A DNA stretch of 64,000 nucleotides. Origin: Dasyornis broadbenti (Eukaryota > Chordata > Aves > Passeriformes > Dasyornithidae). This document shows, one piece after another, positions 12,476 through 26,813 of the stretch (position 1 is the stretch's first letter; every line of letters begins with the position of its first letter). The position numbers and the translations under genes are program-made. The notes under the pieces were generated by a model, which saw only the letters and a list, made by a program, of their open reading frames with translations, had not been told where the DNA came from and ran no database searches. The stretch is from NCBI GenBank assembly GCA_013397935.1, contig VZRN01006818.1, positions 1,137,012 through 1,201,011 on the forward strand, given 5' to 3'.

Positions 12476-15400
12476 GCTGAGCAACTTTAATATGTATAAT
12501 TTTCCATTGGACATGACAATATTTTTCCAAGCAAAAAGATTAAAAGATGAATAACTGACTTCACCGAGCCAATGGAATTATTTTCTGCCTAAAATTTCTA
12601 CTGCCCTGGTTTACAACAACTTGTCTTGTTATTGCCTAACTGCTAAACTAATTTGTAATGATTTCCTACCACTACCTCAGAAGAGAAAAATATATGGAGT
12701 AAGAGGAGCCACACTGAATGTACTCTGAGACCTGGGACAGGGATCCCGCTGGTGGGAGCTGCACTGCAGCTTTGAGAAGTCTATAACAGTAACTACGGCA
12801 GATGAAGTAACACCTGCTGAAGAGTGTTTCAAAGAGTGACCAGAGAGCTGTGCCTCCAAGATGCTGTCCCCACTGAGCACAGGGAACAAACTCAGATGGA
12901 TGCATTGATCTCCCACACAAGACTGAATCCATCAGGCACCCCTACTTTGCTCAGGGTTACCCCAAAGGCAGGAGGTTACTTAGCATCTCTTCTCCAGTTG
13001 GGGCCGGGGATATTCTAAACCCCAGCCATCCTCCAAAGCTACTCAGGGTCACAGCCAGCTTTATCTCGACTTCGTGGATCTTCTGAAGCCCTGGCATACC
13101 AAAGAGGAAATGTCTACACACCATCCATCATCCAGAAGCAAGATGTGGTACCCTCTGGATGACGTGGCAGGTTCATAGTCCAGGGAAGACAAGACTCAGA
13201 AGTGAGTTTCCCTGAACAACACAGCTGAAACGTCTATGCAGAGGCCACACAAAATTATTGATTGCTGTGGCAGAGCCTTTATGGCAGGACAAGCTGCAGA
13301 GGTGGCTGCAATAGTAATCAGAGGATGCAATGAAGGAATGTCAAAGGTGCAGAGCTAAAGGATCCTGAGAGGCCATTTAGGCATGAAGTAATTCAGCAAG
13401 CTGACAGTAGCCCAAGCAAATCTTGTCTTGCACAGGGCGGACAGGAAATATTTTGTATATCTGCTTTTGCTATGTAGTTCAGAGAGACACTGCAGAAAAT
13501 GTGTGGAGAGAGCAAATAGTAGTGGGGAGAAATTGCTGGAAGCAGGTGGGTAGTGAAAAGTGAAGAATCTAATGGGAAAGTAGGGACCAAGGAGGGCAAG
13601 AAAATGCTTGTCAAAAATACAGCAGAAATAGGAGACAGCAAGGCAAGGAGATGTTGATGTTGCACGTCAGGAATACAGACAAAGGGAGAAAAAAACAGAC
13701 CTCCTGACTCTTCTTAGGGTAAAGCATAAGGATATCGTGCCTTCTGTTGCAGTGTTTGCTAGGGCTGTGATGGCAACAGATGGCTTCGTGCACTTCTTGA
13801 GGGTGTCTGTTGCTGAGACAAGGGAGGAAGGCGAGGTCAGAGTAAGTGCACATGGCCTGGAAGATGTCATTGACACTTCTGCTGTGAGCCACTTCCACAG
13901 AGTGTTAACAGCATTAGCAGCGACCATGACATGTCTGTATCCCATTGTCTGTGTCCAGCTGCCCAAAACTCTATTCTACTGAGACCCTGAAGGATGTAGG
14001 ATCAATTTCAATGTGTGAGTGGCCAGGGTTCAGAAGTGTCTAGGATTCTTGCCAGGGTCACTGTCAAGTAGACACATAGATTAGATGCAACTACCTTAAT
14101 TTGGAGGCAGCAATTTTCAGTATACAGACATAGACTAAGCTTGCCTTTAGGCCATATGGTCAGAAATCAGTCAGGCTCCCTCTGGTTACTAATATGGTTA
14201 TAGGCATGGTCCTCTTGCAGGCAACTGAGTTTATCTGGGAAAGAATCAACCTCTACTGCACCACCTTGCTGGTTTGATCTCTTCTCTGCAAATCTCTGCA
14301 CTCATCACCTGTATATGGACCTCCACATTCATTCTGCTGGCTCCAGCTGATTTCTGTCATCAGCTATGAAAAAGTCTTACCCTGAATTTCTCATCACCTT
14401 TAGACGTTGCAAAGGGGTTAAAAGAGGTTAGGCACGGTGAGCTCTGCTCTGTAACTCTTTGGTATCAGTGCAGAGCTTGGAGGCAAAATGACAGCAATGT
14501 GTGTACATACAGTGTGGTACTCAGCAGCGATGGCAGTGGATAGCATTGCCTCGCTCCAGATCACCTTTCAGATCCTATGAAAATGTGAGGAAGAAAAAAG
14601 GAAAGAAAGGATACTTTTTGAATGGCAGGTGAAGGTCAAGTGCCCGTGCCTACAGCAAACGCTTTCTTTCAAGTTGCTCTCTCTTCTTCTTTACACATTG
14701 TTCATGGAAATGTGTGCAGGACTGGGCTCACAGGGAGCAATTCTGCCAGACCAGAGGGCAAATGTTTATTCCAAAATCGCAGTGTTTCACGTCCTTTCTT
14801 TGCTTTTCAAGTAGGATTATGATAGCTTCTCAGCATTAAAATAAACTGAAACACTTCAAGCCAGTGCTATTTAAATTAAAGTTAATTTTATCCTTCTGTA
14901 CTGTGGAATAAACAAGTATTTGTTTGTACTCTAGGTAGAGATAAGATGAAATATGTTCTTTATGTGTAGAAACCCCTTTCCACATCAATAAATATTGCAA
15001 CTGCTTGCCAATGCTTGCCGTGTCCTAAATTCTTACGCAGTTTCTTCGAGTCAATTTCAACAGTCACTGACACCCAAATGCTTCATTACAAGGATTGACA
15101 ACTGCCACAGTAATGGGAGGCTGAACCATCCATTATTCAAATAACTTTGCAGACAAGCACTGATTAATATTTTAATTCCCTACCTGTATTTCTGGTCATC
15201 TTCTAGTTCTGCATGAGTACCTCCAATACAGGTTCCTGGAATCTGAAATGCACCTGCAGTTTCTAGACTATTCTAGACTATTGACACTAATGACTTAGAA
15301 GATTTTAAGTAAAATTTCATATTAATAATACCAAGCACATAATGGCTTGTTATTGAAGATAGTTTCACACAAATGCAATAGTTTCACACAAGAATTCTTA

Positions 15401-17410
15401 TATTTTCTTCCAGTAAAATAGTCTTCATTTCTCCTCCACTGCTAGAAATGAAGTAAACTTCAGTTTTATGCTATTAGTTGATGTTGGAAAAAGGAATGTC
15501 TCCCTCCTTGTCTTTCCTTGGCCTATAGCTCCTGGCTAAATCACCCATTTCCCTCTTCTGCCGTCAGGCAGTATAAACAATTTCCCTGCACTGTTTGCTG
15601 GGATCCAAGAAACAAATGGTAAACAGAAGCTTAAATCTATCACTAGCATATTTGGAGATAGAATGCACATGGTCTGGCCTCATACTTGTCCCAAAGAAAG
15701 ATGGGGCTTAAGTTGTGACTAGCACCATTGCCAGAAGAACAAATCTTCCGCCTTCAAATCTTAGGCATGGAACATGTTTAAATCACAAAACACAGAGAAT
15801 TTTCTGGAGGTCTCAGTAAAAGCGTCTCACAAAGCATCAGGGCTCCTATGTACCTGGAGATGGAAAATTTCACCCCAAAGTTCATCCCAAGGCAGAAAGA
15901 CTGCATTGTACTCAGGGGGAAGAGCTGTGTGATCCTTCTCCCCAGACAGCACACAGCACCAGGAGATTTACCAGAGAAACTGCTCACGGGGTGGAAGCAC
16001 AATGGTAAAAGGAGAAATAAACCCACATGCTCTTTCAAATGCTCCTGAATTGTCTTGCAGAAGCACTTGGGAGCTGGCTGCAATGACACTCCTTTATGTC
16101 ACCTGGGGATCTGCCTGTGGCCAGCCAAGGATGCAGCAAATGTTACCCAGCTGCCATCAGCGCTGGCATGCAAGAGATCTTTTCAGCTGATTTGGTTGGA
16201 GCTGTGGGTTTGGCTCTTCCTGATGCCTATCATGCTTACTTCTTTGGTGAAATTAAGGCTTCACATGCAGAGTTTATCCCCTGTAGCTCCAGAATCAGCC
16301 TAGTCCAGGGAACAAAACTGTGTTCTCCCCTTCCCCCTTGTACACCTCCTCACGTCCTTTGGGGGGATCCTGCACTGATGTCCGGGACCCAAGACGATAG
16401 AATTAAGTTTAACAAGCTTTAAAAGAAACTTTAGAAATGCTGGAGCATTCCTATCCTAATTCATCCACTATTTTGGATGAAAATCTATTGTCAAAATATT
16501 TGGTTGACACAGTGTTCAGTATTGGTGCCTGTCAGACCTGAAGGTTCTGCTTGCTTATCCAGATATCAAAAGAAAAAAGAAAAAAGTAGAACACCAATAC
16601 TATACTGCTGCCTTGAAGTATATCTAGTTCTTTACCACTTATGTTAGAAACCTCTTTGAATTTGATGCACCCTTTCCACTTCGTGACACCACAAACTAAC
16701 AAAGAGCTCTCATAGCCTTCCATAAACCTGCACCATCTTTTCAAACTCTGCAGTACAGTGCAATTAATATTCATATTTGCATCAGAATATTTGATAACAG
16801 GGTACTTGCAGCTTTTCAGAAATATATGAGGCACTAAACTGTCTGTGTTTCCACATGACCTTCAAACCACAGTTCAATCCATATTCTCAACACTCTCAGC
16901 ACAGATGGTAAATTTGAGAGCACACTTCTGGCATGAAGAATAATTTTTGTGTCTAAAATAAAATACAGCTAAATGCTCTAAATTTTGCCAGTATAGAATG
17001 ACTCAAGAAAAACATGTGTTGTTGTTTCAAGACTGATAGTGCTGATGTGGGAATTTGAAGGGTGGCTGAGAAAATTATGAGACTCAGTCACAAAAGAAAT
17101 AATTGTTACCTTACTTCTGAGAGACTTGCCTGCTTGAATTTGACCTGGCTTTTCATAGGAATGGAGCTCCCTAGCTACCTGCCTGTACTGAGCTGGCAGG
17201 ATGAGAAACAAAACCAGCACACCAACTCAATTTCTCAAGCCAACACAGAAAACTAAGCAAGCAGGATAAACATTTGTATCACTACTCAATTGTGACAGAG
17301 CCATCACTTTTCTGTACATTATTTTCAAAAGGGAGGGAAACCAAAACTAAGCATGATTTACCAACTTGAAACTTTGAAGGAGGGGGAAGAAACTTAGACT
17401 TGAGAAGATC
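12476..17410. other. host DNA without a recognisable gene, partly GC-richer
   Basis: Between about 12.69 and 13.98 kb and again at 16.05-16.39 kb the sequence is GC-richer than its surroundings and open frames of 80-108 codons occur on both strands. No frame has a domain I recognise, and overlapping frames on opposite strands are equally long, which argues for low stop density rather than coding. I recognise no transposon. An anciently decayed repeat cannot be excluded. Confidence 0.5.
15261..15280. repeat. 10-bp tandem duplication
   Basis: TTCTAGACTA occurs twice in direct succession, followed by a third TT. A second local duplication, ATAGTTTCACACAA, occurs about 100 bases downstream near 15360-15390. 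Both look like replication-slippage products. Confidence 0.85.
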
Positions 17411-17424
17411 ATATATATATATAT
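17411..17424. repeat. (AT)7 microsatellite
   Basis: Seven uninterrupted AT units. Short, and of the kind common in vertebrate noncoding DNA. Confidence 0.95.
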
Positions 17425-19655
17425 CAATCTCCAGACAAATGAATGATACAAGAGAAGTTAGTGGGCACATAATCTGAGAGAGCCTTTTCTCCTACTGTCT
17501 GCTCCCTGTCCTATCTGCTAGCAGAGCAATTACCTGATGACTTACACCAGGAGGACACATGCAAAAGCTAAATATAGCTCAGTCATAAGTGTTTATATTT
17601 GAAACATCTATACAACTGGATACAAAACAAATGCACTGCAGCAAAACACAAAACACAGAGAAACCCGTGACATGACACCAGGATCCACAATCTCTGTGTG
17701 TGCTGAGCAAAGGAAAACACTTTTTACTGTAAGTGTGATTGAATAGGTTACCCGAAGGGATTGTGGAGCTGTCATCCTCAAAGAGTTTCAAAATGTGACT
17801 TGACACAGTCTCTGGCAGTTTGCTGTAGGTAATCCCGCCTGAACAGGTAAATTGAATCAGATATTTCCAGTTCTCTCTTTCTATCTAAAGACTCCTGATT
17901 AATTTTATAAGTACTAACACATGCAGCTCATTTACAAGTAGTTGGTTCACACTTATGTCAAGTTACATACCACTTCCACTCTCCTGTGTGAAAGTACAAC
18001 AGGAGTTCATGCAGATCAACAGTCTGTGAGTCCCAGGCAACCACCTAAACAGATTATAAGGTGTATTGTGAAAATATACTAAAATAACTTATCCTTCTGC
18101 CTTGCTCTGTCCATTTGTCTTAGTACTTTTTGCCCCAGTTGCTCTTATCAACTAATTAAAATGAGTCAATAAAAATATTATTAAAATCAGCCAGTTATTA
18201 AAGATGACACAACATTGTTGTTTCCTTACTGCAAATAGTTCATGTGGGGAGTGTGTACAGCTGCAGTACTGTGCAGAATAGGAGGGAGCCTCCTTACGTA
18301 TGCTCTGGGTCATCTTCATGTCATTCATGATGATAAAAGGCCTAATATTCACAAAACACTTTGTCCTTTGCACAAGCACTTATGACGTGGAGGTTTCTGT
18401 TGTGCTGCCGTGACAGGAGTCCTGTATCTTTTGTGAGATTATCTATAGTCTCATAGAGAGAATGAAGAGTCATTCTAGTTCAAGGAGATATTTTGTGGCA
18501 GCTTGCGCTATTTTACTTTTATTTTTTAATGTGTCATTATCGTATGGAAAAATGGGATATATCTTGCCATTTTCATTCCAGATTAATCTTTCCTGCACTG
18601 GATGTCCAAAGGGCCTCTGCTGATTCCTCAAGGAAGCCATTTCTCCCAGACAGGAGGCCAGCTTCCACTTTGGTGGCTTGTCCTGCATCCTGATGGACAA
18701 GGTCCTCTCTGTCCTCTTTTCACAAGCCTGTATTTGCAAAAAAGCTCATGTCAGGATGGCTGTACTGGTCAGAACAAGGGGCTCTTGGAATCTGTACCCT
18801 ATCAGTGCCAGTTGCCAACACCCAAAGAGAAAACGTGTCATAGTACTTTATAAATACTTTCCCTGTAGCAGTTAGAAGAATAAGGACCTTACTGACCCAG
18901 AGGGGATGAATGTGTGTCACTGGTTCTTTTGGGAGTTTTGTTTGGTTGCCATTTGAACTCCTTATAGTTCTAAAGTGGCCACATGTCTGCCACCTGTGTA
19001 TGTGGGAAGAGTCAAACCCAGGACTCTCTTTTGTATTGAGCATACCACCAACTAGTTTCTCTCAGTGCCTTTCTTTTTTGTGCTAAGCAGTCACTGAAGG
19101 ATTGTTTCTCCAAAGCTAGTCTTGATTTCAGAGATTTTTGCAATATCTCATCCCTTCCCATATGTCTTTTCCAGTTGGTTTGGGTATTTCTTGTAGAGAA
19201 TATATTCCATACTTTTATCACTCTTATGGCCCACCTTTATAACTTTTCCAATGGTACCACCCATTCTGAAATGAAAGAAAGGAAACCTAACATAGCATTT
19301 CAGATAAGAGCAAACCATCAATTTACACGGTGGTGTATCTGCTTTGCTATGTTCCTTTCTAATCCCCACTAACATACAGGTGGGTTTCTGACTGTTCCTC
19401 ACTGTTAACCTAATAGTTTTCTAGAAACTCTATAGGACTAAAGCCTTGTTTGAGAGATGTGGCATTCTCCTCCGTGGACCTGGGATGACTGGACAGTAGT
19501 ATCCCCTTTTCTTATCTTAAGTTCCCATCATAATCCAAATTCCAGTTAGTAGGCATATTTGGGGAGAAGAGGGCTTCAGTGGTTGAAGATGAACTCCTGA
19601 TTCTTTGCAGTTTGCTACAGTAGGCAAAAGTTCTTCAATGATTTCAGTAATGTAA

Positions 19656-19699
19656 ACATTACCATTTTAACATGTAACATTACCATTAACCATTTTAAC
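19656..19699. repeat. short imperfect direct repeat
   Basis: ACATTACCATTTTAAC is followed closely by a second copy in which a short AACC insertion splits the unit. This looks like local duplication by slippage. Confidence 0.7.
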
Positions 19700-21580
19700 C
19701 TCTCACACCTGCTCCTTTAATTTTGGATTCCCATACACCTCTGTTGCAATATAAACTTAAACCAGTGTCCAGAACAAGAAGAGAATTTTAAAGGGAAGCC
19801 TTGAGCCATGGTGTATCACATGAACTCTTGTTCACATATTCTGGTCAGGAATGGTCAGGATGCAGCATGGCACAACTCTGTAAAGGATGGAGCTTTGAGC
19901 TCCCCCTGCATTAGTGCCCCGCAGTGTGAACAGAAAGCTGACCACTCTAGAGGAAAACACATCCCCTTGCCAGTACATTTGGTACCTCATGCACAAGTCA
20001 AATTTCGGAGAGCTGTATCTCTTCCTTGACACAAGGCAGAACCATATCAGATACCCTTGAGGCCTCTGAGAAAAGATGAGTTCCTGCATGAGTGTTAAGT
20101 GTAAAATCAACAAGCACCTTTCACTTTTAATGATGCCTAACGCCCCAAAATGGTTAGTACCCTCTCCATTTATTTTTCTCTTTTATCCATACGCAGTGAC
20201 AGTGTTCAACTTCACAACAGATTTATTGGTGAATGCCACAGCTTCTGAAGAGTCAGTAGATGGTTGTCATAAAAAGTAATTTATATCAAACCACACACCC
20301 CAAATAAGGTACCAGGAAAAATCAGTCAGTTCTACAGACATCTTTGAAAACATTTCCAATGCTTTCCTCAGCCATTCTCAGAATTGCTATGTCTGTCTGC
20401 TTAGTTTTTCCTCTCCTGAAATTTGACTTTCACCAATATTCCCTGTATTAGATTTGACATTTCTCTGCATTAGCTTTGACATTACCCTGCTTTTGTATTC
20501 TGGAATAATCTTGCCTGCAAAGGTAAGCATGTACTTTTTCCTCACCAAACAAGTTTAAAGTAGGTAAAACATCCATAGTAATCCTCCAGTGTTTGGGTAA
20601 TTCATTCACTGTGTCTTCAGCCAGGTGGTGCTGGCTTAAATTCAACTCCAGGCTCAGTCATTTGCCTCCACGTCTGAGATCCAAATAAATCCTAGTCTGA
20701 GTGAGTTGCTCCGGAGCCTATGTTTCTCAGACTTCAATAAGTCATCAGAAAGGATCATTAAGACTAAGTATATTAATGATAAAACTATTCAGGAGGGAAC
20801 CAACCAGCCTGAAAGAGAAAAATCAAGTTCTCAAAAAAAACCCAAATGTGTAAATATTTTCCTTGTTGTTCAAGTGACATTTATAAGACATTCTTTGGCC
20901 TCATCTGACGATGAAGGAATGTGAACCTCTTTGCCTGTCCATGCATTTCTCCACCTGCTTTGGGAGAAGAATCATGTCAGGACAGAGCAGGTCATGGTGA
21001 TAATGACTGCAGACATAGTCTGACTGGTGAAAGTGGATACCCCTGAAAATCTGTTGGCTGGTTCATAGAGAGAGGAGAAGGCTGGGACATTGTGCAAGGA
21101 TGCTGCACCAGGAGGAAGAGTCCTACAGTGGTGAGGCTGTGCTATCACAGGAGAGTGGAGTGAGTACAAGGTATTTTCCCTTTCCCTCTTTGCTGGAAGC
21201 AACTGTTCAAGACTTCAGGGTGTGCTCAGGGAGAGGGAACTAGGAGGATGCAGTGGAAAATGCCCCAAACTCTCTGGAGGCAGTTCAGCTGTGGCTATTG
21301 CAGGAACCTCTCAAAACTGGAGTAGCAACAGATGATGAAACTTACAACGTTACAAAAAGCACAGACTGGATTTTGCTGGAGTGTTGCCTTCCTTCTAGGA
21401 GCCATTTAAAGCAGTTGCTGTGATGCACTGATTTTATAAAGTAAAAAGGATATTCCTAGCTCATTCAGCACTGTAAAGGGGTCAGATTCTGGGTTACAGA
21501 AAGAAAATTGGATGGTGATCCAAGAATCATGTGCAAGCAAAAGCATTTTACGAAACTTTTCCCACTCAGTTAGAATTTGG

Positions 21581-21612
21581 TAAGATACATTTAAAAGCAG
21601 TAAGATACATTT
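21581..21612. repeat. 12-bp direct repeat, 20-base spacing
   Basis: TAAGATACATTT is present at 21581-21592 and again at 21601-21612. The intervening eight bases are unrelated. No transposon lies between the copies. Confidence 0.85.
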
Positions 21613-23461
21613 TTTCTTGAAACAATTGGGTCAGAAAGTCAAAAGAACAAACAAGAAAATTGCTACATTCCTCTGCCCCCAAGGTTAGGGATTCTGTACA
21701 TCATCAGCTATGATTTAATATAGTGACGGGCAGCCTGGGCATAACAAGTTCAACAAAGCATGGTCATGAGGAACAGGTAGAAGTCTACTGTAAAGAGCAT
21801 GGCCAAAGACCTCTGTAGCAAGAGATGAGATCTAATATCTGCCTGGGACACCTTGAATTTTGAGACATATTCCTTTGGAGAGAAGACTTACAGCTTCAAG
21901 CAGATCAGTCTTTTCCCTATTTTTCCTAATTAAAACAAACTCTGAAAATTTTACAACACTGCAATTCTAGGTTGTGTGAATGCATATGCCAATTATATTA
22001 CTACAAATATGTAACTGTGAATTAAAGCCGAGAGCTGTATTTTAATCTAGTATATAGTGCCTTTCACTGTGGAACCAGGATCAATTTAAAGCTGGCTCTC
22101 TATTAAAAAATATCCTCTCCCTCAGAAACTTGTATTCCCTAAAGGGGTCTTCTGTTTGTTCTTCCCACCACTGTTATATTTTTCTGCTAATATTTATTGA
22201 TAGTTGTCTACCAGCAAATCACTCAATTAATTCCCTTGGTATGTCCTCAGTAAGCAAATTTAAGTGAACTCAAGCCTAAATAAATAATCCTTGTTGCACC
22301 AGGTACTAATATCTTTGCAGCACTGAAATTCTGTAATATTTTTTCAGGGGTACATATTCTACTGTACTAGGTCAGTTATGGGCTCAACTGGAGAAGCTTC
22401 TAATTTTGAAAGTCAAAAATAATACCGAAAAAAAACTACAGCTCATTATGAGCATGTGCTGTAAAACATAAACTACTCATAATAAAAAGGTGGTGTTATT
22501 TCACATTGCTTGTTAGACAAGTAGGCAGACCATGGATATCGTGCACATATATTTCATGTAGGAGAAAGGAGATGCATAGGATGAGAAAGGGAGATGGCTC
22601 AGTATCCCAACAGTCTGTAATTCAGGCAAAATGCATAGTGTCAGGATCATATGTCTTGGCGTATTTGGACAACATAGTGGTAGAACTCCATCCAGAGAAC
22701 AGAAAGTTTATAAGCTAGGATGGCTATCAGAAGGTGCACAAATCCATCTTTTTGGATGCTACAAATGATACCCAGAGTGGGACAGACTCAACTTGCACAC
22801 ATCAAGGCTGCCTTTCAGGCTGAATATACAAGATATTCCCTCTGGTTCAAAACTTTCATGCGGATTTCCCCGTGTCTGACACTCCAGTGTCTGACAGATA
22901 ATTTGTACCCATTGGCAATGCATGTAAGAACTGCTTCTCCAGTCAGCACCACACAGAGCTAACAGCCAAGGGTTCCCAAAGTTTAGCAGTTTATTATGGC
23001 CCAGCATTTAAGTCTTCCAGACCCCTATGACAGTCTACAGAGGAAAAAAACTTTGGAACATTGGAAACAACCCTGGTTGTTTAACTGTGTGCACCTCTAT
23101 GAAAATCCTTAACAAGGTTTATAAACAACCTTACAATCTCTAAATTAAGGCATGACTGGAAACAGAGCACAGGCATTCCCTGTTTTTATTGTTTGTTAGT
23201 TTCTTGGGATTGCTATGAGTAAACAGACTTACAGACTGAAAAATGAGATGTGCAGAAAACCCTTAGTTCTTCATTATCAGGAAAATACTAAATAAGTCAG
23301 GAAAGGCTCTTCACCTACAGGAGAATTTTAGGCTTATATTTATTGTCACCCTGTATATACCCAAAATACTATCCCTTGCTAATCAGTTTGGAGCCAAAAA
23401 CTTCTCCTAATTCTTCTTCTATTGAAGTGCTTGGAAGTAGATTAACAGAAACTCTACCAAG

Positions 23462-23480
23462 AAAAAAAAAAAAAAAAAAA
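23462..23480. repeat. A19 homopolymer
   Basis: Nineteen consecutive A on the plus strand. The upstream sequence shows no SINE, LINE or processed-gene body that I recognise, so I call it a simple repeat and not a retroposition tail. Confidence 0.95.
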
Positions 23481-26400
23481 GGCAGGAAAGTTAATTCTCT
23501 TTCCCAAATCTAACATTCTATTAAAATATGAAACTTATTTACAGTTGGGTGTTTCTCTTTAAATAAGGCTTTAACTGGAGTTTGGGACAATGCAATGAAA
23601 CTAGTCTCTGTTTAACACAGAAGGTATTCTGTGGTGGAACAGAAGGACGGTTCCAGGCGACCTGTATCACATTCATTAGAGATGCTGTTTTATCCTATAA
23701 GAGGACTGAAGGCATTCAGTCAGACTTCTCATCTGTCTGGTTAAAAAGCTTCAGGCTGAAAATGAATCACAAGAAATTTAATCATGTCTTATAAAATAAA
23801 ACCACTTTCGTCTTCAAATCAAGTTTTTTGTAACAGTTAATATATAACTCATCTTTTCTCTTCTTTAGCTTTGGTTCTAGTATTTTTATTCAGAAAAATA
23901 CTGAGAAATCAACTGAGTTTGGGGAAAAATGAAGAGTATACAAACTCAGTATATGAAATACATTTAGAAGTATAACTTTAATAAGAAGGTTTAAAAAGGG
24001 CAATCATGAAAGTCTTCATCTGAAAGAAATATAGACAAGAATTAAGTACTTTTGTCTCTCTTAATCCAGAGATAGACATTTGCAAGCAGGAAGTTTTGGC
24101 TGCCCTATGTTGCCATTCAGCTACAGTGCCAGATTTTGAAGAGTAAACTATTGATATACTAAAACGAAAGGACTTTATTTCACACATAAAATACAACGAA
24201 TTCCATATGGTCACAATCTGCTCTCATCACATAGCCATAATACCTAGCATAGATTCTTTCATGCTCAAGATAAAAATAAAAGCTGCTGTTTAGGGGGAAA
24301 AAGGAGAATGATTAAAATCTATTAAGTGACACAACTAGTGCACCTAACTAAAGAGGAACTCCATCATGAGTGATAAATAACACACACATAAAAGGATGCT
24401 TGTATTTTCTAGAATGTTGATCAGACAAGAACCATTGAGACACCTACCAGGGCAGAAAAGTATCAAGCTATTACAACTAGTAAGATGTTTATAATAAAAT
24501 GAAATTCTACGTGAAGTCCCAGTAGTTATGTTGTCATGTTTGTCAAGACTCAGGATTGGATTGTGCTTGTGTGGCTGAAGTGATAATACGTCTGACATCT
24601 GTTTCCTGGGAAATGCCAGGAAGAAATCACCCACTACAAGGTGCTGTGACAGTCTCGCCTGTTGGAGTTAGCCCAGACTGTCTTGCTGCACTGAATTTGG
24701 GTTTTGGCCATGGAGGCAAGAAGTGCACCCGCACGTACCCTCCTCCAGGGCTGCCACAACTGCCAGAAACAAGCCTGATGTAAAGTCAATTTGGGCAGCA
24801 CATGCTGTATTCTAGTGGAAGAAACAAACTATTTTTGCTTCTGTCGTCTTCTTTGTCCAGCAAACTCCCAACAGACCTTTGGCAGATGGGAGACAAGCAG
24901 AACATTGAAAGCTGAAATGCTGATGGACGCTCCAAGGAAGTGCAATGGACCATCTACCTGCTCCTCCTCAACCTTTCCCCCAAATCCTACAAGCCGCTCC
25001 ACACCAGTTACCGTCCTTTTAACCCATACATTGGGAAGAGCTGGTCCCACGGTCTTTTTCCCTCCTGGTAGTGCTGCACTGTGCTAAATACCTGAGCCAG
25101 CCCAGGCCTTCCTTCACCTGCTTCAGGACTCCAGCATTATTCAGGCTTCAAGACTTCCTCAGCATTCCCTGAGGCATCTTTCTCTCCTCAGCCCAGACAA
25201 AAACACCTAGGAACATAAAAAGTGGAATTTAAAGGTTTTATTAGAAGCAATAAAAATTTATGGTATTTATCTTAAAAAGAAGCTACCAGATAAGCAAATA
25301 CAGCTGAGTTACGACAGGCTACAATTTGCTTAAATTTAATACAGTATAAATGTCAAATTTCAGTCATTATATGAGAGAAAGTTAATCAGATCATAAAATT
25401 TTGTCTAGACACTGTCAGGTGTCAGACTATCAAGACACAAATCTATTTTTTAGTAGAAACACAGAAGATATGAATACTGAATCAGGCTTCTGTATTAAAC
25501 CACAAACGATGTTAAAAGCCAAAATCTTAATTTTGCAGGTAAACCCTGCCTCCTGTCTCTATGAGATTGTATGTTACGCACTCTAGAAAAGTTTTGAAAA
25601 ATCTCTTACATGTGACAGATGAGATTGTCACAGCTCCATACTGAATATATGCACAGGCATCACCTGCTCTCCTTAACACTGATGTTCTTCAGGGTGCCAC
25701 CATGTTCTCCATTTAAGAAAGCTTATGGAGCATTCCCTTCCATTCTTTCCCTAAATATTCATGCCAAAATTACTTTCTTTCCATTCCTCATTACAGCTGA
25801 TTTAGGTTGTTGTTATCTTTATTATTAAAGATTAAAATAAAACAGCAATAGTAATATGATTTATGTAGTTCATTATAATCATCAATATTGATCATAAATT
25901 GTTGTAGGGAAATGGAAACAATCAGTGAATTCTACAGAAAGTCACACAGCATAAAAACCCCCATCCTGAATGCAAGCACAAGGAAGATTTTTGATACACC
26001 ATGGCACTAACAGTGAACAATGTTTTTCCATACTATTGCTTGCAGCTTTCAAATCTCAGCTACTTCAAGCAGACACTTCTTGACGTCTAAAGTGTTGTAA
26101 AGCACTGGTTAGTTTGAGAGATATAACTTGTGGGAAGCGTGCTGCAATTAAGGCATTGAAGTGTATAATTTCTTACTGGTGTTGGTATCCAACTAATTTT
26201 GGATTTCAAATGCATTCCAGCTATCTACTGATAATGTTCCATCCTTATTAAAAATATTATCTTATATTCAATGATAGACACTCTTTTTCCATTCCTAGGC
26301 AAAATCTGGAGTATTTTATCTGTTTTAATTACTATTAGCTCAGAGGTCATTAAGTGTTTTAGTAAGCCATTTGGCAAGATGTATGATCAAAGAACTTTGT

Positions 26401-26775
26401 TTGCTAAACCAGAGTTGACCCACTCTTCTGCACCTCAGACAAGAGATTCAAGTGTCAATGGACCATCTACACTTGTTTTATATTCTTTTGAATGAAGAAT
26501 AGGAAATCTTATAAATCATGGCTGATTTAAGGTTTGCAGAGAAAGACTTTGGATCCCTGTCTATTCAATAAAGCAAAATAAACCTTTTGTAAGCTGTGAT
26601 CCATCTTACTGAAGATTTAGGAAGCAGCTGTATAGATCCCTCTTTCGTGCATCCTTCTGTGTTTGAGATGGCCTTAGCTGGAACTTTTCCCTAGAGTCCT
26701 AAGTGAAAACGTGTGCATTGAGGATATATTTTTCTTCAAGCACTCATTTTGATTTGTTTTTGACAGGATTGAATT

Positions 26776-26813
26776 TGGTTTTTTGGTTTTTTTTTTGTTT
26801 TTTTGTTGTTGTT
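26776..26813. repeat. T-rich low-complexity tract
   Basis: T runs broken by single or double G (TTGGTTTTTTGG, then T-runs with GTT units). Not associated with a transposon body. Confidence 0.85.

Larger units (their letters stand above)
17425..23461. other. host DNA without a recognisable gene
   Basis: Mostly AT-rich. From 18470 to 19402 the minus strand carries four overlapping open frames in three reading frames (84, 69, 107 and 89 codons). They could be the trace of a frameshifted coding sequence or chance; I recognise none of the peptides. At 22506-22718 a plus-strand frame contains a YLDNIVV string resembling the YxDD region of reverse transcriptase, but nothing else in it fits. I found no RNA gene and no clear transposon. 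Confidence 0.5.

Noticed and set aside
13611..13982. Overlapping frames of 81-99 codons on both strands
   Set aside because: Both strands are equally open in a GC-richer patch and no peptide is recognised; low stop density explains it.
22506..22718. YLDNIVV string resembling the catalytic YxDD region of reverse transcriptase
   Set aside because: One of the two aspartates is replaced, no other RT motif is present in the frame, and no adjacent retroelement sequence is visible.
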